A stretch of 64,000 nt of DNA from JAAYCI01 sp031548875 (GTDB taxonomy: Bacteria; Bacillota; Clostridia; Oscillospirales; Ruminococcaceae), in contig JAVBQQ010000033.1 of NCBI GenBank assembly GCA_031548875.1, forward strand, positions 49,605 through 113,604. Reading direction: 5' to 3'. Positions 24,045 to 32,174 of this stretch are shown one piece after another; position 1 is the stretch's first letter; every line of letters begins with the position of its first letter. The position numbers and the translations under genes were made by a program. The notes below the pieces were generated by a model. It saw only the letters and a list, made by a program, of their open reading frames with translations, was not told where the DNA came from and made no database searches.

Positions 24045-24073
24045 TTTACAAGCGGCAATGCGGGTGGTATAAT
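24045..24073 (+). promoter_or_regulatory. Sigma-A promoter of the cold-shock gene
   Basis: -35 TTTACA (24045-24050), 17-bp spacer, consensus -10 TATAAT (24068-24073). Confidence 0.85.
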
Positions 24074-24104
24074 CCAACTAGTGTTTTGAATGTACGACCT
24101 GATT

Positions 24105-24165
24105 TCACACGTAGATGTAAATCATGAGTTCGTTTCATGGCTTGCGAGACACGTGTGGATTTTTT
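24105..24165 (+). promoter_or_regulatory. Structured csp leader with terminator-like hairpin
   Basis: CACACGT pairs with ACGTGTG, enclosing a CATGA/TCATG hairpin, and is followed by GGATTTTTTT. Together with a leader of roughly 135 bases this resembles cold-shock mRNA leaders that change fold with temperature. The T-run could also make it an attenuator. Confidence 0.5.
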
Positions 24166-24214
24166 TGTGCACGGACATGAGAAATGCTAATACTTTCAGG
24201 AGGTATCTTTTTTA

Positions 24215-24427
24215 ATGAACAAAGGTACTGTCAAATGGTTCAATGAGAGCAAAGGCTACGGTTTCATCTCCAACGATGAAGGCGGCGAGGACGTGTTTGT
24301 GCACTTCTCCAGCATCATGGTGGACGGCTTCAAGACCCTGTCCGAGGGCCAGCACGTCACCTATGACGTGGAGCAGGACCCCAAAAACGCCGACAAGCTG
24401 CGCGCCATCAACGTGCAGCCTGTCTGA
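24215..24427 (+). CDS. Cold-shock protein (CspA/CspB family)
   Basis: A 70-residue single cold-shock domain that binds single-stranded RNA and DNA and melts RNA structure. RNP1 (KGYGFIS) and RNP2 (VFVHFSSI) are intact, and the start MNKGTVKWFNESKGYGF is typical. A consensus AGGAGG lies ten bases before the ATG. It is monocistronic, with a strong promoter, a long structured leader and its own terminator. Confidence 0.96.
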   Translation: MNKGTVKWFNESKGYGFISNDEGGEDVFVHFSSIMVDGFKTLSEGQHVTYDVEQDPKNADKLRAINVQPV

Positions 24428-24460
24428 TCCAGCAGGGCTAGATTTGCTTTTGAGCAACCA

Positions 24461-24486
24461 AAAGCCGCCATTTTGGCGGCTTTTTT
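24461..24486 (+). terminator. Intrinsic terminator after csp
   Basis: AAAGCCGCC and GGCGGCTTT around ATTTT, ending in TTTTTT. Confidence 0.92.
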
Positions 24487-24529
24487 GGTGCCCGCGCATC
24501 GAGCTCTTTTTTCATCTGTAAAATTGGCA

Positions 24530-24558
24530 TTGCGTGCTTCGCCTTTTGGGTGTATACT
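24530..24558 (+). promoter_or_regulatory. Sigma-A promoter of the GGDEF gene
   Basis: -35 TTGCGT (24530-24535), 17-bp spacer, -10 TATACT (24553-24558); the same hexamer pair as at the folT promoter. Confidence 0.75.
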
Positions 24559-24632
24559 GTTGCAAATTGCCGCATGGCGCATATTTCTTCTGCTCCCGCA
24601 GGGATATGCACACCAGGGGAGGACACGACGGG

Positions 24633-25529
24633 ATGACACCCAATACATTGCAGGATATCAACCAGCAACTGGCTGCAAACGGCGTATACGACAACCTGTT
24701 CGATATCGTGCGTCTGGTGGACGCACAGTCGGGCAAGGTGGTGGAATGGAGCGGGAACGGCGCTGTGGAGACAGACGTGAACTGCGTGGACGTGCTGGGC
24801 AGCAGCGAGCGGTGCAAGAACTGCACCTCCCTGCGCGCACTGTACGCGAACGAGCAGGTGGTCAAACTGGAGTTTGCGGGCGGCGCCGTGCTGCTTATCA
24901 TCTCGGCGCCCGTCGTGCTGGACGGCCGCCATCTCGTGGCCGAGCTCGTCAAGGACATCACCGCCTCGATGACCGTGGACCACAAGGACCCCAACCGCGA
25001 GCATGAGGTGGCGGGCATCATCGACAGCTTCAACCGCCTGGCCATCACCGACGTGCAAACCGGCCTGATGAACCGCCGGTTCATCGACGAGCGGCTGCCC
25101 AACGTGCTGCTGGGCAGCAAACTGCTGGGTCAGCCGGTCGCGGTCGCTTTTTTGGACATCGATCACTTCAAGGCTATCAATGACACTTACGGCCATCAGG
25201 CCGGCGACCATATCCTGCGCGAGCTTGGCGGCATGCTGCGGGGCCATATCCGCCGAGAGGCGGATTTCGCGGCCCGGTACGGCGGCGAGGAATTTCTGCT
25301 CTGCTTCCCCGGCATCCCTCTGGCCATCTGCCGCAAGCTGTGCGAGGAGATCCGCACCGAGGTGCAAAACACGCCCTTCCATTACGAGGGCGCCACCCTG
25401 CACGTCACCGTGAGCATCGGCGTGGCCGAAACGGGGGAACTTGCCGAGCAGAACCAACAGGCGCTCGTCGCACTGGCAGACAAACGCATGTACGAGGCAA
25501 AGATGAGCGGTCGCAACCGTGTCGTGTGA
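24633..25529 (+). CDS. Diguanylate cyclase with cysteine-containing N-terminal sensor domain
   Basis: A 298-residue soluble protein. Residues 1-125 look like a PAS-type sensor with three close cysteines (C51, then C61-K-N-C64), suggesting a metal, heme or redox switch. A linker helix leads to a GGDEF domain with the active-site loop RYGGEEF near residue 215, DIDHFKAINDTYGHQAGD and MYEAKMSGRN. The intact loop predicts synthesis of cyclic di-GMP from GTP. No RxxD inhibitory site is obvious before the loop. AGGGGAGGA is about ten bases upstream of ATG 24633. No c-di-GMP effector gene is adjacent. Confidence 0.9.
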   Translation: MTPNTLQDINQQLAANGVYDNLFDIVRLVDAQSGKVVEWSGNGAVETDVNCVDVLGSSERCKNCTSLRALYANEQVVKLEFAGGAVLLIISAPVVLDGRHLVAELVKDITASMTVDHKDPNREHEVAGIIDSFNRLAITDVQTGLMNRRFIDERLPNVLLGSKLLGQPVAVAFLDIDHFKAINDTYGHQAGDHILRELGGMLRGHIRREADFAARYGGEEFLLCFPGIPLAICRKLCEEIRTEVQNTPFHYEGATLHVTVSIGVAETGELAEQNQQALVALADKRMYEAKMSGRNRVV

Positions 25530-25555
25530 GGGAACGGGAACGCTTGGAAACGATC

Positions 25556-25594
25556 GGGCAGCAGGCGCCTCATGCGCGCCTGCCGCCCTTTTTT
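25556..25594 (+). terminator. Intrinsic terminator after the GGDEF gene
   Basis: GGGC-A-GCAGGCGC pairs with GCGC/GCCTGC/GCCC across a short loop (one bulge each side), followed by TTTTTT. Confidence 0.85.
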
Positions 25595-25613
25595 CATCTG
25601 TACGTCTCTTATT

Positions 25614-26006
25614 CTAGCCGCCCATGACCTGTACCGAAAATTCGCGGCTGCGAGGGCCGTCAAACTCGCAGAAATAGACGCCCTGCCAACGGCCCAGCGC
25701 CAGCCTGCCGTCGCGCACCGGCAGCGTGACCGAGCAGCCGACCGCCGACGCCTTGGCGTGCGCCGCCGAGTTGCCCTCCGCATGGCGGAACCGGGGGTTG
25801 TCGGGAAAAGCGTGCGCCAGAGCCAGCAGCAGGTCGTCCACCACGTCCGGGTCGGCGTTCTCGTTCACGGTGACGGCCGCCGTGGTGTGCGGGCAGTACA
25901 CCACGCATACCCCCTGCGCAACGCCTGAATTCTCCACCGCGTCGGCCACCTGGCGTGTAATGGGCTGCATCTCCTCGCGTTTTGTCTCGATGCGAAAGCT
26001 GATCAT
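25614..26006 (-). CDS. YjbQ/UPF0047 family protein (second paralogue)
   Basis: A 130-residue YjbQ protein of the more canonical type: CPHTTAAVTVNENAD, GNSAAHAKASAVG and the C-terminal LGRWQGVYFCEFDGPRSRE (core CEFDGPR). It keeps the His-Thr pair that the first paralogue lacks (NIT instead of HTT). The adjacent upstream gene on this strand is a nitroreductase, 22 bases away, so the two probably form an operon. Biochemical role not established. Confidence 0.86.
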   Translation of the reverse strand: MISFRIETKREEMQPITRQVADAVENSGVAQGVCVVYCPHTTAAVTVNENADPDVVDDLLLALAHAFPDNPRFRHAEGNSAAHAKASAVGCSVTLPVRDGRLALGRWQGVYFCEFDGPRSREFSVQVMGG

Positions 26007-26028
26007 GGAGCGGTTCCTCTCTCCCCTC

Positions 26029-26541
26029 TCATTCGCGGAAATCGGCGATCTCGTCCACCTTCAGGCGGCTCGTGCCCACCCAGTCGCCGTCCTCATAGCC
26101 CATGGGCATCACGGCCACCACCACCGCTTCGGGCGGCAGGCGCAGAAGCTCTTTCACCTTTTCGGGGTCGAACGCGCCCCACCAGCAGGTGCCCAGGCCC
26201 AGCTCGGTGGCCTTCAACATCATGAAGGTGAGCGCGATGGACACGTTCACCGACGCTGTGCTCTGGCCGCACATCATCGTCTGGTCGTCATTGGCCCAGG
26301 CCACCACCACCGTGGGCACCCTGCCGATCATGTCCGAGTGGTTACACGCCTCGGCCAGTTTCTGGCGCATCTCTTCATTCTCCACCACGGTAAAACGCCA
26401 GTTTTGCTGGTTCTTGGCCGACGGTGCATACCGGGCGATATCCAGGACCTGCATGATCTCCTCGCGCGGCACGCATTGGTTCTTATAGTGGCGCACAGCG
26501 TGCCTCTTTTTCACGATATCATCGAATGGCGTGCGGTTCAT
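26029..26541 (-). CDS. Nitroreductase-family FMN protein
   Basis: A 170-residue nitroreductase-fold enzyme expected to bind FMN and use NAD(P)H. The FMN phosphate site KKRHAVRHYKNQCV is at the N-terminus, YAPSAKNQQNWRF follows, and the C-terminal part has GLGTCWWGAFDPEKV and VMPMGYEDGD. Substrate cannot be told; members reduce quinones, nitro groups or flavins. Two ATGs lie close together: 26550 directly abuts AAAGG, while 26541 is spaced nine bases from it and is preferred. Confidence 0.88.
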   Translation of the reverse strand: MNRTPFDDIVKKRHAVRHYKNQCVPREEIMQVLDIARYAPSAKNQQNWRFTVVENEEMRQKLAEACNHSDMIGRVPTVVVAWANDDQTMMCGQSTASVNVSIALTFMMLKATELGLGTCWWGAFDPEKVKELLRLPPEAVVVAVMPMGYEDGDWVGTSRLKVDEIADFRE

Positions 26542-26619
26542 CTCTTTCATCCTTTCTGTTGGGGGTTTTGTGTTGCCATTGCAGTTGCCTGCAAATTGGG
26601 CACAGATGTATCGCCGCCC

Positions 26620-28023
26620 TTATTCGTCCTCGGGCGGGATGGCCTTCTCGCCCACCACCGTGTCGGCCAGTGGGCCGATGCGGTAGAAGACGAGGCGCCG
26701 GTTGTGGGCGCCGCCGGCGTCGAAATGCAGCGCCCCGTTCTCGTCGGGGTAGGGGTAGTAGAACTTGCGCTGGGCGGCGCTGGCGTACAGTACCGGGCCA
26801 GACACGGTGTAGCACAGGGTGGAGCGGGTATAGTCTTCCCGGGTGAACGGGCCGGGCACCATCTGCTGCCCGCGCAGCACCAGGCGTATCTCGCCCTCTT
26901 CCAGGGCCAGCTGGGCCATCTCGCGGACGGGTTTGGCTGCGCCGGCGCCATTGGGTCCCTTGTGCAGCACCAGGCACAGCCCGGCATAAATCTCTTCAAA
27001 ACGAGCCAGCGGTATCTCCCGGCGGGTGGCGGCGTCGTCGGGGGCCAGGGGGTCGTTCAGCAGCACCCAGGTTTCCCTGCCGCGCTTTTCGAGCCCCCGC
27101 ACCACGGCAATGTGGCCGCTGCTGTCCACGGTGGCGCCCTCCAGCACCGGCGCTTCGCCCGGCAGGTCGGCAGGCCGCCGCGGAGCGTCCCCCTCCTCCG
27201 CGCCCTCGACGGGGGAGAGCGCGGGCGCATGGTAGCGCACAAGGGCGCCCACCGGGTTGCCGCACCACACCTCGCGCCACAGGGTTTCCACCCCGGCAAA
27301 GCTTGCATAGCACTCGTAACCATACGCGCCAGCCACGGCGCACAAAAAGCTCAGGTTGGAATATTTGCCCGCGCCTTTGTCGTACACGGCGCGCGCCACC
27401 TCCTCGGGCAGCAGGTCCTCGCCGTGGCGGTTCATCAGCATGGCAAGGCTGGTGGCGCCGGCCATCCAGCCGGCTATGGCCGGGTCGCGCACAAGGCAGG
27501 AGTAGGCGGGCGTTTCCAGCACGCGCTCCGGCTCGTCCGCGCCCTTTTCCCGGCCCACGTCCGCGTTCACCGAAACGGCCAGCAGCCGCACCGTGGGCGA
27601 GACGGCGGGATCCTCGGTGGCCAGGTGCACCCGCAACTGCACCATTTCCGCCGCCGGCCGGCCGGGCAGGACAGTGAGGAACTCCGCGTCGCACTGGGCC
27701 ATCTCGTCCCGGCTGATCTCGGGCGAAGCGCGCAGGATGAACGGGCTCCATCTGCCAAAGCTGAACCACTCGCTCCACTGGCCGCGGGCGCTCACCCGGG
27801 CCTGCACTTCCACGGTGGTACCCCTGGGGGTGTCCGCATTCCAGCTGGGCACCACCTCTGTGAACACTTCGCTTGTAAGCGGCGGGGTCGTGTAGCTGCC
27901 GGCAGGCAGATGGCCCGAGCCCCTGCGCCCCAGCCGGATGCCGCCATTTTCCACGGCTGTGTTTTCAAACGCGCCCGAGGCAAAATCTTTGATCTCCCTC
28001 AGGATGAACAGTTGCTTCGTCAT
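26620..28023 (-). CDS. C39-like peptidase family protein without the catalytic cysteine
   Basis: A 467-residue protein with no signal peptide. The first 165 residues form a beta-rich domain (GQWSEWFSFGRWSPF). A papain-like C39 region follows, where GATSLAMLMNRHG stands in the position of the usual CGPTSLAM helix start: the nucleophile Cys is missing. A histidine (SSGHIAVVRG) and the Asn/Asp segment WVLLNDPLAP are retained. The last 100 residues form another beta domain ending near PPEDE. It is probably a non-catalytic binding protein, or the true nucleophile lies elsewhere. GGAAGGTG is just before ATG 28023, shortening the open frame by 30 codons. Confidence 0.65.
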   Translation of the reverse strand: MTKQLFILREIKDFASGAFENTAVENGGIRLGRRGSGHLPAGSYTTPPLTSEVFTEVVPSWNADTPRGTTVEVQARVSARGQWSEWFSFGRWSPFILRASPEISRDEMAQCDAEFLTVLPGRPAAEMVQLRVHLATEDPAVSPTVRLLAVSVNADVGREKGADEPERVLETPAYSCLVRDPAIAGWMAGATSLAMLMNRHGEDLLPEEVARAVYDKGAGKYSNLSFLCAVAGAYGYECYASFAGVETLWREVWCGNPVGALVRYHAPALSPVEGAEEGDAPRRPADLPGEAPVLEGATVDSSGHIAVVRGLEKRGRETWVLLNDPLAPDDAATRREIPLARFEEIYAGLCLVLHKGPNGAGAAKPVREMAQLALEEGEIRLVLRGQQMVPGPFTREDYTRSTLCYTVSGPVLYASAAQRKFYYPYPDENGALHFDAGGAHNRRLVFYRIGPLADTVVGEKAIPPEDE

Positions 28024-28280
28024 CTTGCACCTTCCGCGGAAGTCTGTTATCCTAAAACCTATACTGCAAAATAGATTTTTCGGGACATCCTGAAAAGTTC
28101 GATGCGGCTGCAACGCAGTTTTTCAGTTCATCCATTTTCAGTGTACGGCAGCCCCGCCCGCAAGTCAAGCCGAGTACTGTCGTTCTGTGCAACTCCGGGG
28201 CGCTGCCTGCAAAAAGAATCTTCCGGGGCGCGTGCTTTGGGGCCGCTTTTGGGCGCGCCCCCTGTCGGGAGCATACCACC

Positions 28281-29081
28281 ATGCCATCCATCCTCTTGCT
28301 GCCGCCCCTGGCACTGGCTGCCCTGGGCACCGGCTTCACCTTCCTGATGACGGCCGCCGGGGCCGGCACTGTCTTCCTACTGCCCCGGGGGGCCAAAAAA
28401 TCCGTACAGCGCGTCTTCCTTGGCTTTGCCGCCGGCGTGATGATCGCCGCCAGCGTGTTCAGCCTGCTGCTGCCGGCCATTGAGCTTGCCGGCCGTCAGG
28501 GCATGCCGGTCTGGCTGCCCGCGGCGGGCGGGTTCGTGCTGGGGGTGTTGTTCCTCTTGGGGCTGGACGCCGTCATCCCCCACCTGCATCCCGGCAGCCG
28601 CGACGCCGAGGGCCCCCACACCAAAATGCGTGGCAGCACGCTGCTGGTGCTGGCTGTCACGCTGCACAACATCCCCGAGGGCATGGCCGTGGGCCTTGCC
28701 TGCGCCATGGTGGCCACCGGCGAGGGCACAGCGGCCGCCGCGCTCACACTCTGCCTGGGCATAGGGCTGCAAAACGTCCCCGAAGGCGCGGCCGTGGCCC
28801 TGCCGCTGAAGGACCAGGGCCTGACCAAAACGCGCTCGTTCGTATATGGGTCGCTGTCCGGCATCGTGGAACCGGCGGGCGGCCTGCTGGCCGTGCTGGT
28901 GGCGGGCGGCATCACGCCGCTCATGCCGTGGGCGCTCTCCTTCGCCGCCGGGGCCATGATGTACGTCGTCATCGAAGAACTCATCCCCGAAGCCCACCTG
29001 GGCGAACATTCGCACACCGGCACGCTGGGGGCCCTTGCGGGCTTTGTGGTGATGATGGTGCTGGATGTGGCGCTGGCGTGA
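28281..29081 (+). CDS. ZIP-family divalent metal transporter
   Basis: A 266-residue membrane protein with about eight hydrophobic segments. The two metal-binding transmembrane helices carry the classical pairs HNIPEG (about residue 130) and QNVPEG (about 167), and EELIPEAH near the C-terminus. A His-containing loop (HLHPGSRDAEGPH) lies between helices three and four. Members move zinc, iron or manganese into the cytoplasm. The 257 bases before it, between divergent genes, show no convincing metal riboswitch. GGGAG lies nine bases from the ATG. Confidence 0.9.
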   Translation: MPSILLLPPLALAALGTGFTFLMTAAGAGTVFLLPRGAKKSVQRVFLGFAAGVMIAASVFSLLLPAIELAGRQGMPVWLPAAGGFVLGVLFLLGLDAVIPHLHPGSRDAEGPHTKMRGSTLLVLAVTLHNIPEGMAVGLACAMVATGEGTAAAALTLCLGIGLQNVPEGAAVALPLKDQGLTKTRSFVYGSLSGIVEPAGGLLAVLVAGGITPLMPWALSFAAGAMMYVVIEELIPEAHLGEHSHTGTLGALAGFVVMMVLDVALA

Positions 29082-29138
29082 ATTTTTGTGGAATTCTCCC
29101 GGGCAGGCGCCCGATACCCGACCGATTGGAGGCTACAG

Positions 29139-31115
29139 ATGAAACTGGTGGAGATCGACCAATTTGCGCGGTACCGCATGCCAGGTACCCTGCGCGCCGC
29201 CCCGGGCAGCGACCTGCCCCGCCTTGCCTTCCTTGTGAAGCAGGCAAACCTTGCGGAAAACCGCTACGATTGTGACGTGTGGCTGTGGCGGGGCGGCAGC
29301 GCAGCGCCGCTCACAGAGGACAGCCGGGTACAAAACTTCTGGTGGCTGGACGCGGAAACCCTGCTCATCGCCCGCAGGGCGGAAGACGAAAAAGGCGAAG
29401 AGTGCACCGGCACCCGCCTGTACCGCCTGCCCATCAACGCGCCCGACGAAGAACGGTTGTACCTGCAGCTGGACGAAGAGATCGAGGAACTGGCATGCGC
29501 GGGTGGCGACAGGCTGCTCTTCATTGCGCGCGAGGGACGAGGCGCCCTGCCCCACGGCGCCGAGGAGAGGGACGCCGACGACTACGAGGTGGTCTCCGAG
29601 CTGCCCGTCTGGAACAACGGCGACGGTTTCGCCAGCGCCCGGCGGCGCAAGCTGTATCTGTGGATGGACAACGCCGTCCGCGCGCTCACCGACGACGCCA
29701 CCGACATTGAGCAACTGCGCCTGTCGGCAGACGGGCAGCAGGCGTTTTTTCTGGCGCGCCGGCTGGACGAAAACGGCGTGGCCCCGGTGGGCAATCAGCT
29801 GGTGCGGCTGGACCTTGCCACCGGCGGCGCGTGGGACCTCTCGGCCGGGAACGGGTTTTTGCACAACGCCTTCGCCCTGGGCGAGGGCGGCAGCGCCAAC
29901 TGGCTGGTGGTCATGGCCAGCGACATGCAGCGCCACGGCATCAACCAGAACGGTTCTTTTCACCGGGTGGACTACACCACCGGCGTGTGTACGCTGCTGA
30001 ATGACGGTGGCACGTTTGGCGAGTGGAACTCGGTGGGCTGCGACGTGACCGCCCCCGCGCAGACGGTGTGGCAGACGCGCGGCTGGCTGGTACACTGGGT
30101 CACCACTGTGGGCGAGAGCGCCCACCTGATGACCATCGACGCCTACAGCGGGCAGATCGTCTCCTGCACACAGCAGTCGGGCGCCGTGGCCGAACTGGCC
30201 CTGGCGGGCGGCGGCGTGTACTTCACCGCCCTGCGGGGGCTGGGCGGGCCGGAGCTGTACGCCCTTCTGCCCGGGGGCGAGGAGGAACGCCTGACCACAC
30301 TGAATACAGACCTTGCGGCGGAGTACAGTCTCTCCTCGCCTGAGGGCCTGTTTTTCGAAAACCGGGAGCAGGTGCGCATCCGCGGCTGGGTGATGCGCCC
30401 GGCGGACCTCGTGGAGGGCGAAACACGCCCGGCCATCCTGATGATACACGGCGGGCCCAAGACCGTGTACGGCACGGTTATTTTCCACGAGATGCAGTAC
30501 CTGGCGGCGCAGGGGTACGGGGTGTTGTTCTGCAACCCCACCGGCAGCGACGGCCGCGGCAATGATTTCGCCGACCTGCGCGGCCGCTATGGCAGCATCG
30601 ATTACGACGACCTGATGCGCTTTGTGGACGTGGCGCTGGACGCCCACCCCTGGATAGACCCCGAGCGGCTGGGCATCGCGGGCGGCTCCTATGGCGGCTT
30701 CATGGTGGGCTGGATGGTCGGCCACACCCAGCGCTTCAAGGCGGCCGTGGCCCAGCGCTGCTTCTCCAGCTGGACTAGTCTCTGCCTCACCTCCGACATC
30801 GGCTACTATTTTGAGCCCGACCAGGCCGGCACCGACCCGTGGAAGAACCCCTCTTCCCTGTGGGACGCCTCGCCCCTCAAGTATGCCAACCGCGCGGCCA
30901 CACCCACGCTGCTGCTGCACAGCCTGGAGGACTACCGCTGCCCAGCGCAGGAATCGATACAGCTGTACACGGCGCTCAAGATGCATGGCGTGCCCACCCG
31001 GCTGTGCCTGTTCCGCGGCGAGAACCATGAGCTGAGCCGCAGCGGCAAGCCGCGCCACCGGGTGGCCCGCCTGGCAGAGATAACCGCCTGGTTCGGGCAG
31101 TACCTGGACGGGTAG
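29139..31115 (+). CDS. S9-family prolyl oligopeptidase-type serine peptidase
   Basis: A 658-residue cytoplasmic peptidase. Residues 1-400 form a beta-propeller-like domain with repeated blades; residues 410-658 are an alpha/beta-hydrolase. The nucleophile motif is GGSYGGF (GxSxG), the oxyanion segment HGGPK, the catalytic Asp lies around SLEDYRCP and the His is in GENHELSRSGKP. It trims small peptides or acyl-aminoacyl peptides. GGAGG before ATG 29139 sets the start. It follows the ZIP gene by 57 bases and may be co-transcribed. Confidence 0.93.
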   Translation: MKLVEIDQFARYRMPGTLRAAPGSDLPRLAFLVKQANLAENRYDCDVWLWRGGSAAPLTEDSRVQNFWWLDAETLLIARRAEDEKGEECTGTRLYRLPINAPDEERLYLQLDEEIEELACAGGDRLLFIAREGRGALPHGAEERDADDYEVVSELPVWNNGDGFASARRRKLYLWMDNAVRALTDDATDIEQLRLSADGQQAFFLARRLDENGVAPVGNQLVRLDLATGGAWDLSAGNGFLHNAFALGEGGSANWLVVMASDMQRHGINQNGSFHRVDYTTGVCTLLNDGGTFGEWNSVGCDVTAPAQTVWQTRGWLVHWVTTVGESAHLMTIDAYSGQIVSCTQQSGAVAELALAGGGVYFTALRGLGGPELYALLPGGEEERLTTLNTDLAAEYSLSSPEGLFFENREQVRIRGWVMRPADLVEGETRPAILMIHGGPKTVYGTVIFHEMQYLAAQGYGVLFCNPTGSDGRGNDFADLRGRYGSIDYDDLMRFVDVALDAHPWIDPERLGIAGGSYGGFMVGWMVGHTQRFKAAVAQRCFSSWTSLCLTSDIGYYFEPDQAGTDPWKNPSSLWDASPLKYANRAATPTLLLHSLEDYRCPAQESIQLYTALKMHGVPTRLCLFRGENHELSRSGKPRHRVARLAEITAWFGQYLDG

Positions 31116-31137
31116 CCAAACGCGCTGCCACACACGC

Positions 31138-31182
31138 AAAAACCCCGCCGGGCCGTCAGGCCTTTGGCGGGGTTTCGTCTTT
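31138..31182. terminator. Bidirectional terminator between S9 peptidase and HD gene
   Basis: AAACCCCGCC (31140-31149) pairs with GGCGGGGTTT (31166-31175), with an inner GGCC/GGCC hairpin and T-runs on both strands. Confidence 0.88.
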
Positions 31183-31210
31183 TTTGTGTTTTCAACCGGC
31201 AGGTGCCCTC

Positions 31211-31711
31211 TTACACCGCCACCGGCAACTCTGCCGGCCGCAGGCGGGTCTTCACCTTCATGGCGCGGTACAGGTGGCACATCTCCAGTGCCGCGCACAC
31301 CTTGTCGGCAAAGCTCACAACAAAACTCTCCAGGTAGCGGGGGGGCTTGGGCGTGAGCGGCCACATGTGCTTCACGATGATGTCCTTCTCCTTGCCGGAC
31401 AGGTCGTACCGTTCGTCGGCGTTGGCCAGCGCCAGCTTGGGGTGGCGCCAGAAGCGGCGGAAACCGTGGTCCGTCTCCTCCCACTTGCACAGGTAAAAAT
31501 CGTGCAGAAGGGCTGCGCGGGTGGCGGCCACATAGTCCAGCCCCAGCTTACGGCAGACCAAAAAACTCATATAAGCCACATAGATGCTGTGGTCCAGGCA
31601 GTTGGAATGTTTGGAGTGTTGGGGCAACTCTTCCATCGAGAGCACCAGCGGGTCGTCCATCAGATCAGACACGATCTCGTCAAATTCTTCGCGGTTTGTG
31701 GGGTTCCACAT
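31211..31711 (-). CDS. HD-domain hydrolase-like protein
   Basis: A 166-residue protein of the HD superfamily. Metal ligands visible are H38 or H41 in NCLDHSIYVAY, HD in ALLHDFYL, and KHMWPL. The order fits small HD phosphohydrolases. It is similar to uncharacterised clostridial proteins of this length; substrate unknown. GGAGG precedes the ATG and a TATACT box sits at 31750-31755 on the minus strand. Confidence 0.8.
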   Translation of the reverse strand: MWNPTNREEFDEIVSDLMDDPLVLSMEELPQHSKHSNCLDHSIYVAYMSFLVCRKLGLDYVAATRAALLHDFYLCKWEETDHGFRRFWRHPKLALANADERYDLSGKEKDIIVKHMWPLTPKPPRYLESFVVSFADKVCAALEMCHLYRAMKVKTRLRPAELPVAV

Positions 31712-32174
31712 GCAGTGATTGCCTCCAGACTGTTTGTTCGAACGCGTTCAGTATACTACAATCGTTTTGCTGTTACCATTGACAGAACAGAAAACTTCGG
31801 GCCTCAATGGCGCAGAAAATTAACAATATTCGACAATTTTGAGCCACCACAGAACATTTCCACACAATACACAGTGTTTCAACACATTCCCATGGGTCAA
31901 AAAAAAAATCCGCCGTGCCTGCGCCAAGACCATAACAGGCAGCCCTTACCTCACTATTCTCTTTTTGCCGTTCCCTCGGGATTTGCGCGCGCGGCGGCGG
32001 CGTCCCTCTCTTTGCAAAACCTGCCTTCCTCTGCCACGCCCGCGCCACCACATCCCAAAGATGCATTCTTTTTTGCTTGAAAGTCATCCCCGCGCGCTGT
32101 ATGATGGGCTTGCGCGGGCGAAGCCATGCGCTTGTTTTCCGTTCCACACAACACACCAAAAGAGGTGTTCCGCC
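31712..32174. other. 463-base intergenic region between HD gene and ktrB
   Basis: It holds the HD gene promoter (minus, -10 TATACT near 31750) and the ktrB promoter (plus, near 32077). The middle 300 bases are unstructured, with an A-run at 31902-31911 and no ORF with coding character. No c-di-AMP (ydaO) riboswitch core was recognised before ktrB. Confidence 0.6.
32077..32105 (+). promoter_or_regulatory. Sigma-A promoter of ktrBA
   Basis: -35 TTGAAA (32077-32082), 17-bp spacer, -10 TATGAT (32100-32105). Confidence 0.7.

Noticed and set aside
32106..32174. c-di-AMP riboswitch before ktrB
   Set aside because: Only about 70 bases separate promoter and start codon, too short for the ydaO fold, and no core sequence is seen.
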